Assembly (NCBI RefSeq): GCF_000298215.1
Contig: NZ_BAHD01000018.1
Location: 35,163-99,162, forward strand
Reading direction: 5' to 3'
Source: Kineosphaera limosa NBRC 100340
GTDB taxonomy: Bacteria; Actinomycetota; Actinomycetes; Actinomycetales; Dermatophilaceae
DNA: 64,000 bases
In this document: piece after piece, positions 47,585-55,215 of the stretch
Position numbering within the stretch: the first letter of the stretch is position 1
Layout: the number at the start of each line of letters is the position of its first letter
The notes under the pieces: model-generated
Databases searched by the model: none
Told to the model about the DNA's origin: nothing
Seen by the model: only the letters and a program-made list of their open reading frames with translations
Made by a program: the position numbers and the translations under genes

Positions 47585-49723
47585 ATGACCGCGTGCGGGC
47601 TCACCTTCGACGGCCGGCTCCCCGGAGTCGTCGTCGAGGCGACCCTGCCCGAGCGCGAGGCCCCCGTCCGGCTGGACGTCGCCGCCTTCGTCGGGTTCGC
47701 CGAGCGCGGCCCGCTCCACACCCCCGTCGCCCTCGACGACCCGAACGGCTACCGCACGGTGTTCGGCGGCGACCTGGTGCTGGCCTTCGACGACGGACGC
47801 CCCGTGCTCGCCCGGCTCGCCGCCGCCGTGCGGGCCTTCTTCGACAACGGCGGGCGCCGCTGCTGGGTCGTGCGCGTCGCGGGGCCGAACGCACGGGCCG
47901 CGCGCTGGCCGGTGCCCGGCCTGCGCGTCGTGGACCTCACCGGCGTCGCGCACGAGGTGATCGTCGAGGCCGCCTGGGCCGGGGCCTGGTCGGCGGGAAT
48001 CCAGCTGGCCACCAGCGTGACGCGCAGGGCGCTGCCGCACGGGCACGCCTACCAGCGGATCGACGGGGACGCCCCCGGCCAGCTCGTGCTCCCGATCGGG
48101 GCCGCCGGAAGCGTCGCCGACGGCGACCTGCTGGAGGTCGACCTCGGCGCGGCACTGCCCCACCTGTACGTGCGGACCGGCGCACGACGGACCACGGACG
48201 CCGGGGTGCACCTGGACGTGCTCCGCGAACTCGTCGGGCCGGGGGTGGAACCGGGCGCCCTCGGGGAGTTGCCTTCGGTGACCCCCCTGGTGTCGGTGCG
48301 CCTGCTGCGGTTCGACCTGCGCGTCGACCAAGCCGTCGACGGTGAGGCCCGTCTGCTGGAACGGCACGCGGACCTCGGCCTGGGCTCGTGGCCCGCCGGG
48401 TTCCAGCCGCCGGGCGCCGAGGTCCCGGTGCCGGGCCGCTCGCTGGTGCTGCGGACCTCCGCGGACACCACGGCGCTCCTCGCCGCCGGGGGACTCGTCG
48501 TCCCGGACGCCACCGCCACGAGTGCGCCGCCCATCGACCGGGGGGACGACGACCTGGCGAGCTTCGACCCCGTGGCCTGTTTCCTCGACCCGCACGTGGC
48601 GTCCGACACGGTGGCGTCCCTGGTCGCCCACATCGACGCCCTGACCTCGCTGAGCCCCGACCCGGTCGCCCTGCGGGGCATCCACGTCCTCGCGGCCGTC
48701 GACGAGGTCGGGCTGGTGGCGTGCCCCGACCTCGGTCACCGCCAGTGGGAGCCCGCGGCGCCGCCGGTGGAGGTGATCGTTCCCGAGCCCCCGCCCGAGC
48801 CCACCGACTGGTCGGACTTCCGCTGCTGCCCGTCGCAGGTGTCGTCCCCACCCGAGGAGGCACCCCCCGCCGTCGAGACGTCCCCGCCGACGCCGTCCTC
48901 GCCCCCGCAGGAGCTGCACCTGGAGCTCGTCGACCCCCGGGCGTACGACCCGGCCCCCGCCCAGCGCGTCCAGGTCGCACTGGTCACCCTGTGTGCCGCC
49001 CTCGCCGACCGGGTCGCCCTGCTCAGCCTGCCCTTGCACTTCGACGCCCCGGACGCGCTGGCCTGGCAGGTGCGGCTGGCCGGGGAGCCGGCCCTGGGCG
49101 CCGACGCGTCCGTGGTGCCCCTGGCCCACGCCACGCTCTGGCACCCGTGGCTGCTGCTGTCGGCGGACGCCTCGATACCCCCGGACGGGCCGGTGGCCGG
49201 CATGGTCGCGGCCCGCGAACTGCGCCGCGGCGTGTGGGTCGCTCCCGCCGCCGTCCCGCTGCGGGGCCCCGTGGCACTCGCCGGGACGCCGCTGGCCGAC
49301 GCCGACGTCCGGCGCCTCTTCGACGCCCATCTCAACGTGATCCGGCAGGGCCCGAACGGGTTCGCCCCCCTGAGCGCCCACACCCTGGCGGACGCACCGT
49401 GGCTCCAGCTCTCCGTCCGGCGCACCGTCAGCTGGCTCCGCAAGCTCGTGCTGCGGGCCGGACGCCGGTACGTCTTCGAGGTGGCCGACGACCGCTTCGT
49501 CGCGATGGTGGCGCGCCGGTTCGAGTCGCTGCTCGCCCAGCTCACCGCGGCGGGCGCCTTCCATGCCGCGCGGGTCGAGGTGGCCGGACCCTCCCCCGAC
49601 CCCGCCGCGGACGCCCAGGTCGTCGTCAACCTGCACGTGGCGCCCACGTCACCGGTGGAGTTCATCACGATCAGCCTGCTGCGCACCGGCGACGGCCTGC
49701 TGGAGCTGGGGGCCGGGTCATGA
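47585..49723 (+). CDS. Second, divergent CIS sheath-like protein
   Basis: The 712-residue protein has a sheath-type N-terminus (LDVAAFVGFAERGPLHTPVA) and a sheath C-terminal domain with ILR-type FNVIRQGPNG (HLNVIRQGPNGFAPLSAHTL), LQLSVRRTVSWLRKLVLRAG and TSPVEFITISLLR. A proline-rich stretch near residues 396-440 splits two halves. PVC-like particles carry several sheath paralogues at the base; this may be the baseplate-proximal one. The ATG is 5 bases after the tube stop. It lacks some sheath motifs. Confidence 0.8.
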   Translation: MTACGLTFDGRLPGVVVEATLPEREAPVRLDVAAFVGFAERGPLHTPVALDDPNGYRTVFGGDLVLAFDDGRPVLARLAAAVRAFFDNGGRRCWVVRVAGPNARAARWPVPGLRVVDLTGVAHEVIVEAAWAGAWSAGIQLATSVTRRALPHGHAYQRIDGDAPGQLVLPIGAAGSVADGDLLEVDLGAALPHLYVRTGARRTTDAGVHLDVLRELVGPGVEPGALGELPSVTPLVSVRLLRFDLRVDQAVDGEARLLERHADLGLGSWPAGFQPPGAEVPVPGRSLVLRTSADTTALLAAGGLVVPDATATSAPPIDRGDDDLASFDPVACFLDPHVASDTVASLVAHIDALTSLSPDPVALRGIHVLAAVDEVGLVACPDLGHRQWEPAAPPVEVIVPEPPPEPTDWSDFRCCPSQVSSPPEEAPPAVETSPPTPSSPPQELHLELVDPRAYDPAPAQRVQVALVTLCAALADRVALLSLPLHFDAPDALAWQVRLAGEPALGADASVVPLAHATLWHPWLLLSADASIPPDGPVAGMVAARELRRGVWVAPAAVPLRGPVALAGTPLADADVRRLFDAHLNVIRQGPNGFAPLSAHTLADAPWLQLSVRRTVSWLRKLVLRAGRRYVFEVADDRFVAMVARRFESLLAQLTAAGAFHAARVEVAGPSPDPAADAQVVVNLHVAPTSPVEFITISLLRTGDGLLELGAGS

Positions 49724-50367
49724 CCGGGCTGCTGGGAGTCTTCCGGTTCGAGGTGCTGCTCGACCTCGACGACCCGCTGCCCGGTGTGACCAGCCCCCTC
49801 TGCGACGGTGCGTTCGCCGAGTGCGACGGCCTCGAGCTGACCATGCAGCCCGCCACCGTCGAGGTGGGCGGCGTGAACGACGCCCAGGTGCACCTGATCG
49901 GCCGTGTCACCGGGGCGCAGCTCGTGCTGCGGCGGGGCATGACATCGGACCTGCAGCTGTGGACGTGGTTCACGCAGGGGACGCGTCCCGGTTCGGTGGT
50001 GACCGCGCACGGGCAGGTGACCGTGTTGACCGCCGCCGGCGACCCCGCGATCGCGTTCGCCCTCGACGGCTGCCTGCCGGTGCGGATCAAGGCCCCCGGC
50101 CTGCAGGCACGGGGCGACCAGGCGGTGGCGATCGAGGAGCTGGCCCTGGTGTACCGCAGCCTGCGCGCGGTCCCTCCCGGTGGGCTGGGGGCAGTCGGAG
50201 GGATCGGCGCGTCGGTGAGCCTGAGCGCAGGGCTGTCCGTCTCCGGCGGCGGCTCGGTCTCCGCCGGTGCGTCGTTCTCGGCCGGCGCATCGTTCTCGGC
50301 CGGCGCATCGTTCTCGGCCGGCGCATCGTTCTCGGCCGGGGCGTCCGCCTCGATCGGAGGGTTCTGA
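49720..50367 (+). CDS. Second CIS tube protein with repeat tail
   Basis: The 215-residue protein has a tube-like domain (about 1-150: FRFEVLLDLDDPLPGVTSPL, CDGLELTMQPATVEVGGVND, GRVTGAQLVLRRGMTSDLQL, VAIEELALVYRSLR). It is the second, Pvc5-like tube initiator of the locus. The last 60 residues are Gly/Ala/Ser-rich and carry four 6-residue repeats (SFSAGA), unusual for tubes. ATG overlaps the previous stop (ATGA). Confidence 0.85.
   Translation: MTGLLGVFRFEVLLDLDDPLPGVTSPLCDGAFAECDGLELTMQPATVEVGGVNDAQVHLIGRVTGAQLVLRRGMTSDLQLWTWFTQGTRPGSVVTAHGQVTVLTAAGDPAIAFALDGCLPVRIKAPGLQARGDQAVAIEELALVYRSLRAVPPGGLGAVGGIGASVSLSAGLSVSGGGSVSAGASFSAGASFSAGASFSAGASFSAGASASIGGF
50272..50343 (+). repeat. Four tandem 18-bp coding repeats
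   Basis: The unit TCGTTCTCGGCCGGCGCA occurs four times head to tail, the last slightly changed. It encodes repeats of Ser-Phe-Ser-Ala-Gly-Ala in the tail of the second tube gene. Copy number can vary by slippage. Confidence 0.95.
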
Positions 50368-51158
50368 TGGGCCACGCGACGATCACCGAGTGGGACAGGG
50401 ACAGCGGACAGGCCGTCGCCGGCGGCGTGGATCTGGCGGTTGACTTCGACCCCGGTTCCCTCTCCCTGAGCTACACCCCGACCGGCAGCGCCGACGGGAG
50501 CGCGCCCGCCGATGACCGGCTGGCCAACAAGTCCGCGGCCCAGCAGACCGGTCAGAGCTCCACGCTCACCGTCGAGCTGACGTTCGACACGTCGACGGCG
50601 GGCACCTCGGTGCAGGAGAAGACCGACCATCTGGTGCGGCTCACCCTGCCCGACGAGCTGAAGCGGCGCGTGGTCCGGTTCAGCTGGGGCACCTTCCTGT
50701 TCTTCGGCACGGTCAGCTCGTTGAGCCAGACCCTCACCTTCTTCTCCTCCGAGGGCGTGCCCTTGCGGGCCGTGGTGAACCTCGGCTTCGCCTCGGTGGG
50801 ACCGCCGAACCGCGACAACGCGCCGTCTCCCTCCAGCCGCCCGAACACCCCCTTCGGGGCCGGCGCCTCGATCGGTGCCGGCTTCGGGGTGAGCGCGGGC
50901 GTGTCGATGTCGGCCGGCATCGGCATCAGCGGCGGAGCCTCGGCGTCCCTGGGCCTGGGCGCCTCGGCCGGCGCCGGGGTGGGGACGACACCACTCGCCC
51001 AGAGCCGCTCCGGGGAGAGCGTCGCGTCCCTCACCGCGCGTGCCGGCGGCGGCGACTGGAAGGCCGTGGCGACCGCCAACGGCATCGACAACCCCCGGCT
51101 GCTCACCGCCGGCACCGTGATCAACCCGCGAGCCACGATCACCTTCGAAGGAGCGTGA
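50367..51158 (+). CDS. CIS tube-like protein with C-terminal LysM
   Basis: The 263-residue protein has a Pvc7-like CIS_tube domain (LAVDFDPGSLSLSYTPTGSA, LTVELTFDTSTAGTSVQEKT, VRFSWGTFLFFGTVSSLSQT) then a glycine-rich linker (about 155-210) and a LysM module (ESVASLTARAGGGDWKAVAT, ANGIDNPRLLTAGTVI). LysM joins hub to tube in related machines such as gp53/gp6 type. The ATG overlaps the preceding stop (TGATG). Confidence 0.88.
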   Translation: MGHATITEWDRDSGQAVAGGVDLAVDFDPGSLSLSYTPTGSADGSAPADDRLANKSAAQQTGQSSTLTVELTFDTSTAGTSVQEKTDHLVRLTLPDELKRRVVRFSWGTFLFFGTVSSLSQTLTFFSSEGVPLRAVVNLGFASVGPPNRDNAPSPSSRPNTPFGAGASIGAGFGVSAGVSMSAGIGISGGASASLGLGASAGAGVGTTPLAQSRSGESVASLTARAGGGDWKAVATANGIDNPRLLTAGTVINPRATITFEGA

Positions 51159-51160
51159 CC

Positions 51161-51328
51161 ATGCCCATCCAGATCAACGAGGTGGAGGTCGTCCAGCCCC
51201 CGCCCCCGCCCCCGCCCCCGCCCGCCGCGCCGCGCGCCGCCGCGGAGCCGGAGACCGACCTGGCCGCCCGGCTCGACGTCTGGCTGGGCGAGCGGGCGCG
51301 TCTGTCCCACCGGCTGCGGGCCGACTGA
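51161..51328 (+). CDS. DUF5908-like small CIS protein
   Basis: A 55-residue product with the start PIQINEVEVV, a run of about nine prolines, and the helix ETDLAARLDVWLGERARLSH. DUF5908 proteins (start MPI(E/Q)I.E..I) occur between tube/LysM and hub genes in CIS loci. It lies 2 bases after the LysM gene and 3 before the hub. The function is unknown, perhaps assembly. Confidence 0.75.
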   Translation: MPIQINEVEVVQPPPPPPPPPAAPRAAAEPETDLAARLDVWLGERARLSHRLRAD

Positions 51329-51331
51329 GCC

Positions 51332-52408
51332 ATGAGCGTCCTTGCCGCCTATGTCGCCACCCCGGGCCTGACCGTCGCCGGGCAGGACCAGCCCGAGCTG
51401 GCCGACAACCTGCTCTCCCTGGAGGTGGAGTGCGACATCGTGGGGCTGAGCCGCTGCGTGCTCACGGTGCGCAACTGGGGCCAGCGGAACGGGCGGCCCG
51501 GGTTCCTGTACGCCGACCGCGACCTGCTCGACTTCGGCGCAGAGCTCTCGGTGGCGCTCGGGCCCGACCGCACCACCGTGTTCAGCGGCACCATCAGCTC
51601 GATCGCCGCCGACTACCGGCCCGACGACGTGGCACAGGCGACGGTGCACGCAGAGGACGCCCTCTACGACCTGCGCCTGACCCGCCGCACGCGCACCTTC
51701 GAGGACAGCTCGCTGGGCGCCGTCGCCGACCGGATCGCCGGGGAGCACGGGATTCGGGCCCGGGTCGATGTGCCCACCGTCCAGCGCGCGGTGGTGGCCC
51801 AGCTCAACCAGTCCGACCTCGCCCTCTTGCGCGGCCTGGCCCGGCAGGAGGACGCCGAGGTGTGGCTCGACGGCCGGGACCTGCACGTCGCACGGCGTCC
51901 GGGACGCGGCATGGGTGCGGACGTCCCCCGGCTCGCCTACGGCGCCAACCTGCTGTCGTTCGCCGTTCGGGCCGACCTCGCCGACCAAGTCAGCGAGGTG
52001 CGCGCGACCGGCTGGTCGGTGGCCGACAAGGACGCCATCGACGAGGCGATCGGTGCCGGGGAACTCGGCGCGGAACTCGGCTCGCTCACGTCCGGCACGG
52101 CGCTGCTGGAGGAGGCGCGGGGGCGACGCACGGAGCCGCTGGTGCGCGGGGTCCCGCTCGCGGCCGACGAGGCCCGCGCGCTGGCCAGGGCCGCGTACCT
52201 CGAGCGCGCCCGCCGGTTCGTGACCGGGACCGCCGTCACGGGCGGCACGCCCGCGGCCCGGGTCGGGGGGCCGGTCGAACTCGGCGGTCTGGGGACGATG
52301 TTCGAGGGGCGCTACACGGTGACCCGCGTCCGGCACACCTACGACCTCCGCACAGGGCTGCGCACGCACCTGGACGTCGAGCGCCCCGGGATCGGGGGTG
52401 CGCGATGA
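51332..52408 (+). CDS. CIS hub protein, gp27-like (Pvc8 N-part)
   Basis: The 358-residue protein (phage late control D family) has LTVAGQDQPELADNLLSLEV, FSGTISSIAADYRPDD, a LYDLRLTRRTRTFEDSSLG segment, and LARQEDAEVWLDGRDLHVAR. VgrG-type hubs are formed by this domain plus a gp5 spike; here the two parts are separate genes. It forms the trimeric hub at the tube tip. The stop overlaps the spike ATG. Confidence 0.9.
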   Translation: MSVLAAYVATPGLTVAGQDQPELADNLLSLEVECDIVGLSRCVLTVRNWGQRNGRPGFLYADRDLLDFGAELSVALGPDRTTVFSGTISSIAADYRPDDVAQATVHAEDALYDLRLTRRTRTFEDSSLGAVADRIAGEHGIRARVDVPTVQRAVVAQLNQSDLALLRGLARQEDAEVWLDGRDLHVARRPGRGMGADVPRLAYGANLLSFAVRADLADQVSEVRATGWSVADKDAIDEAIGAGELGAELGSLTSGTALLEEARGRRTEPLVRGVPLAADEARALARAAYLERARRFVTGTAVTGGTPAARVGGPVELGGLGTMFEGRYTVTRVRHTYDLRTGLRTHLDVERPGIGGAR

Positions 52409-53127
52409 GCGGCCACACCGGCCTCGACCCGAATGCGGTCGACCTCAGCCTGCAGGCGCTCGTCAGCGACCCGGGGCGGCACTACTACGGCGTCTACCCC
52501 GCGCTCGTGACCGACAACTCCGACCCCCACGGCCAGGGGCGCGTGCGCGTCCGGTTGCCGTGGGCGCCCGACCCGGACGCGGCAGAGTTCTCCCCCTGGG
52601 CGCGGCTCGCCACGATGAACGCGGGCGATGGACGGGGCAGCTGGTTCGTCCCCGAGGTGGGCGACGAGGTGCTGGTCAGCTTCGGTGCCGGCAACCCACG
52701 CGACGCGTACGTGGTCGGATCGCTGTGGAACGGCCGGGACTCCGCCCCGGAGAGCGTGGGCTCGGACAACAACATCCGCTCGCTGACCTCGCGCAGCGGC
52801 ATCAAGATTACGCTCGACGACACCCGGGGCGCGGTCACGCTCACCCTGCGGACACCGGGCGGGCAGCAGGTCGAGCTCTCCGATGCCGGCAACACGGTCA
52901 CGGCGTCCGACAGCAACGGCAACTCCCTCGAACTGGCCCCGGGCGGGGTCACGCTCACGGCGGCCAGCAAGCTGTCGATCTCCGCGCCCACGATCACCGT
53001 CGACTGCGGCTCCGCGACCGTGAACTCGGGCATGTGGACCTACTCGGGGGCCATCTCGTGCAACGCGATCATCGCCTCCACCGTCATCGGCAGCAGCTAC
53101 ACCCCCGGCGCCGGGAACGTGTGGTGA
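52405..53127 (+). CDS. CIS spike protein, gp5/baseplate V-like
   Basis: The 240-residue protein has the OB-fold (YYGVYPALVTDNSDPHGQGR, VRLPWAPDPDA, WFVPEVGDEVLVSFGAGNPR, VVGSLWNGRD) typical of baseplate assembly V/Pvc8 C-part. A beta-prism-like needle follows (VTLTLRTPGGQQVELSDAGN, then repeated short strands). There is no toxin extension. It is the cell-puncturing tip. ATGA-type overlap couples it to the hub gene. Confidence 0.93.
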   Translation: MSGHTGLDPNAVDLSLQALVSDPGRHYYGVYPALVTDNSDPHGQGRVRVRLPWAPDPDAAEFSPWARLATMNAGDGRGSWFVPEVGDEVLVSFGAGNPRDAYVVGSLWNGRDSAPESVGSDNNIRSLTSRSGIKITLDDTRGAVTLTLRTPGGQQVELSDAGNTVTASDSNGNSLELAPGGVTLTAASKLSISAPTITVDCGSATVNSGMWTYSGAISCNAIIASTVIGSSYTPGAGNVW

Positions 53128-53130
53128 CCC

Positions 53131-54804
53131 ATGACCCAGACAATGATCCCCACCCGGGTGCTGCCGATCCCGAAGCACAGCTCCTCCGACCTGCAGTGGC
53201 TCGCCCCCTCCCCGCTGTGGCGCGGCCCGGTCGGGCCGGCGGCCTCGGGCATCGCCCAGCCCTGGATCGCCGAGTTCGCCAGCGACGACTTCGTCACCGA
53301 CTTCACCCGGCTCCTGGCGGGTGGGCACGCCGACGACCTGGAGCAGACCGCCCCGTCCGGCGTCGCCGCCGGGACCAGCACGGCGACCGGCCCGTTCCGG
53401 CTGTACCAGCCGCTCAGCATGCGGTACTACCTCGTGACCGCCACCCTGGCATGCCGACGGCCCGGCATCCCGGATCACCTGGTCTCGGCACGGGAGGGGG
53501 ACCGGGCCTTCTTCGTGCTGAGGCAACTGGCCCCCGACGGCACCGAGCGTGCCCGGGTGGGCCGGCAGTGGCTGCCGGTCGCCGGGGCGGCTCTCGCCGA
53601 CGGCGAGGAGGAGCACCCCCTGCACACGGCCCCCGTCACAGGCTTCGGGACGCCGGGCAGCACCGCCGCCCGGCTGGGGCTGCCCGCCGGCCGCGAGGCG
53701 GCGCGCCGGGTGTACTTCGGCTACATCCCGGTCGCCCGGCGCCAGTCGGTCGAGCCCGTGATGGCCGACCCCGCGGCGGCCCTGGCCGCCCTCCGGCAAC
53801 CGCTCGGACTCGGCCCGCTGGACGACCCCGCGGTCGACACGCTGGTCGACCGGGTGGTCGTCCCGTGGACGCAGCTGCGCAAGCCGGGCACCACGGGCAT
53901 GAACGTCGGCTACGCCTCGCTGTTCGTCCTGCTCGACCTCATGGCCTGGCTGCGGCAGGAGCAGAAGGCGGTCTACCAACGGATCGTGCTCGGAACCGCC
54001 TTGCCCGGCGGATCGGCCGCCGAGGCCCTGTACGACGGGTTGACGGCCGTCGAGTTGCTCGTCGACGGCACCGAGACGTCGCTGACCGACGCGCTCAGGA
54101 GTCTGGTGGTCCCCACGGACTACCTGCCCCTGGCCGAGGGCGACGACTCCCCCGGTAGCCCGCCCAGCGCCTACGACCTGCGGTCGGCCACCAGCCCTCC
54201 GCTTCCGGGCGCCTGGCTCGCCGGGCACCAGACCAGCGGCAGCCTCACCCGACTGGCCGCCGCGGCCGTCGAGGGCAACACGCCGACGCTGCCGCCCGAG
54301 TTGCAGGGGATGATCCGTGAGCACGGGCCGGGACGCACCCCGAACCCCGACGGGACTGCGGAGTCGGACCCCCGCTACGTGATCCGCCTGGTGTGGGTCA
54401 GCCCGCCGTGCCGCCCGGTGCTCAGCGAACCCACGCGGGCCTTCGAGTTGGCCCGCGCGATGGACGCCGACGCGCCGGCCCGTCCGATCCTGCTGCAGCT
54501 GCCCGACATCAACAACCTGAGGCAGTTCAACCGGGGCGTCGCGATCGAGATGCCACCGTCCCTGCGCAAGGTGCTCACGCAGGTCACCCCGAAGATCCTG
54601 AAGGAGGAGGGACTGGAGCAGGCCCTCGAGGTCCAGCTCGGCAAGATCTGTTCGCTGTCGCTCCAGATCATCTTCCTGGTCGCCTTCATCGTGATGTTCA
54701 TCTTCCTGATTTTGCTGAACATCGTGTTCTGGTGGCTCCCCTTCCTGAAGATCTGCTTCCCGATCCCGATGGTCGCCAGCACCACGAGGGGACCCAGGCC
54801 ATGA
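53131..54804 (+). CDS. Unknown CIS protein with C-terminal membrane anchor
   Basis: The 557-residue protein is soluble over about 510 residues, with patches such as PFRLYQPLSMRYYLVTATLA and RYVIRLVWVSPPCRPVLSEP. It ends with a long hydrophobic segment at about 511-545 (FLVAFIVMFIFLILLNIVFW) and a short polar tail. This implies insertion in the inner membrane by its C-terminus. No enzyme motif was recognised. It lies between the spike and the gp25 wedge in the baseplate part of the operon, so it may tether the particle or act as a membrane partner; this is inferred. Confidence 0.8.
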   Translation: MTQTMIPTRVLPIPKHSSSDLQWLAPSPLWRGPVGPAASGIAQPWIAEFASDDFVTDFTRLLAGGHADDLEQTAPSGVAAGTSTATGPFRLYQPLSMRYYLVTATLACRRPGIPDHLVSAREGDRAFFVLRQLAPDGTERARVGRQWLPVAGAALADGEEEHPLHTAPVTGFGTPGSTAARLGLPAGREAARRVYFGYIPVARRQSVEPVMADPAAALAALRQPLGLGPLDDPAVDTLVDRVVVPWTQLRKPGTTGMNVGYASLFVLLDLMAWLRQEQKAVYQRIVLGTALPGGSAAEALYDGLTAVELLVDGTETSLTDALRSLVVPTDYLPLAEGDDSPGSPPSAYDLRSATSPPLPGAWLAGHQTSGSLTRLAAAAVEGNTPTLPPELQGMIREHGPGRTPNPDGTAESDPRYVIRLVWVSPPCRPVLSEPTRAFELARAMDADAPARPILLQLPDINNLRQFNRGVAIEMPPSLRKVLTQVTPKILKEEGLEQALEVQLGKICSLSLQIIFLVAFIVMFIFLILLNIVFWWLPFLKICFPIPMVASTTRGPRP

Positions 54805-55205
54805 TCCCCACCAGCCGCGAGGCGCTGCTCTACGGCGCCGGGATGTCGTTTCCACCCCGCGTCGGCCCCGACGGCTCGGTCGCCTGGTCGACCGGGGAGC
54901 TGAACGTCCGGGAGTGCCTCGCCACGATCCTGCGCACCCGGCCGGGGGAGCGGGTCCAGCGGCCCGGCTTCGGGTGCGGGGTCGACCGGTACCTCTTCGA
55001 ACCGAACACCGTTGCCACCCTGCGGCTGATCGTCGAGGACATCCAGGTCGCCCTCGCCCGCTGGGAACCGCGCATCCGGCTCGACGACGTCACCGCCACG
55101 GTCAGCCCGGCCGACGTGCGGGCCGTGGACATCACCGTCAGCTACACCCTCGTCGCCACCGGTGTGGCGGAGCGTGTGTCGATGACCCTGAGCCGGGACA
55201 CCTGA
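54801..55205 (+). CDS. gp25-like baseplate wedge protein
   Basis: This 134-residue GPW/gp25 protein has NVRECLATILRTRPGERVQR, then PGFGCGVDRYLFEPN with the conserved GxG...F region, and IVEDIQVALARWEPRIRLDD. The family forms the wedge that ties sheath to baseplate. ATG 54801 overlaps the previous stop. Confidence 0.93.
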   Translation: MIPTSREALLYGAGMSFPPRVGPDGSVAWSTGELNVRECLATILRTRPGERVQRPGFGCGVDRYLFEPNTVATLRLIVEDIQVALARWEPRIRLDDVTATVSPADVRAVDITVSYTLVATGVAERVSMTLSRDT

Positions 55206-55215
55206 GGAGGCCCCC

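Noticed and set aside
50272..50343. Possible CRISPR-like array of 18-bp repeats
   Set aside because: Contiguous repeats without spacers, inside a coding frame; there are no cas genes.
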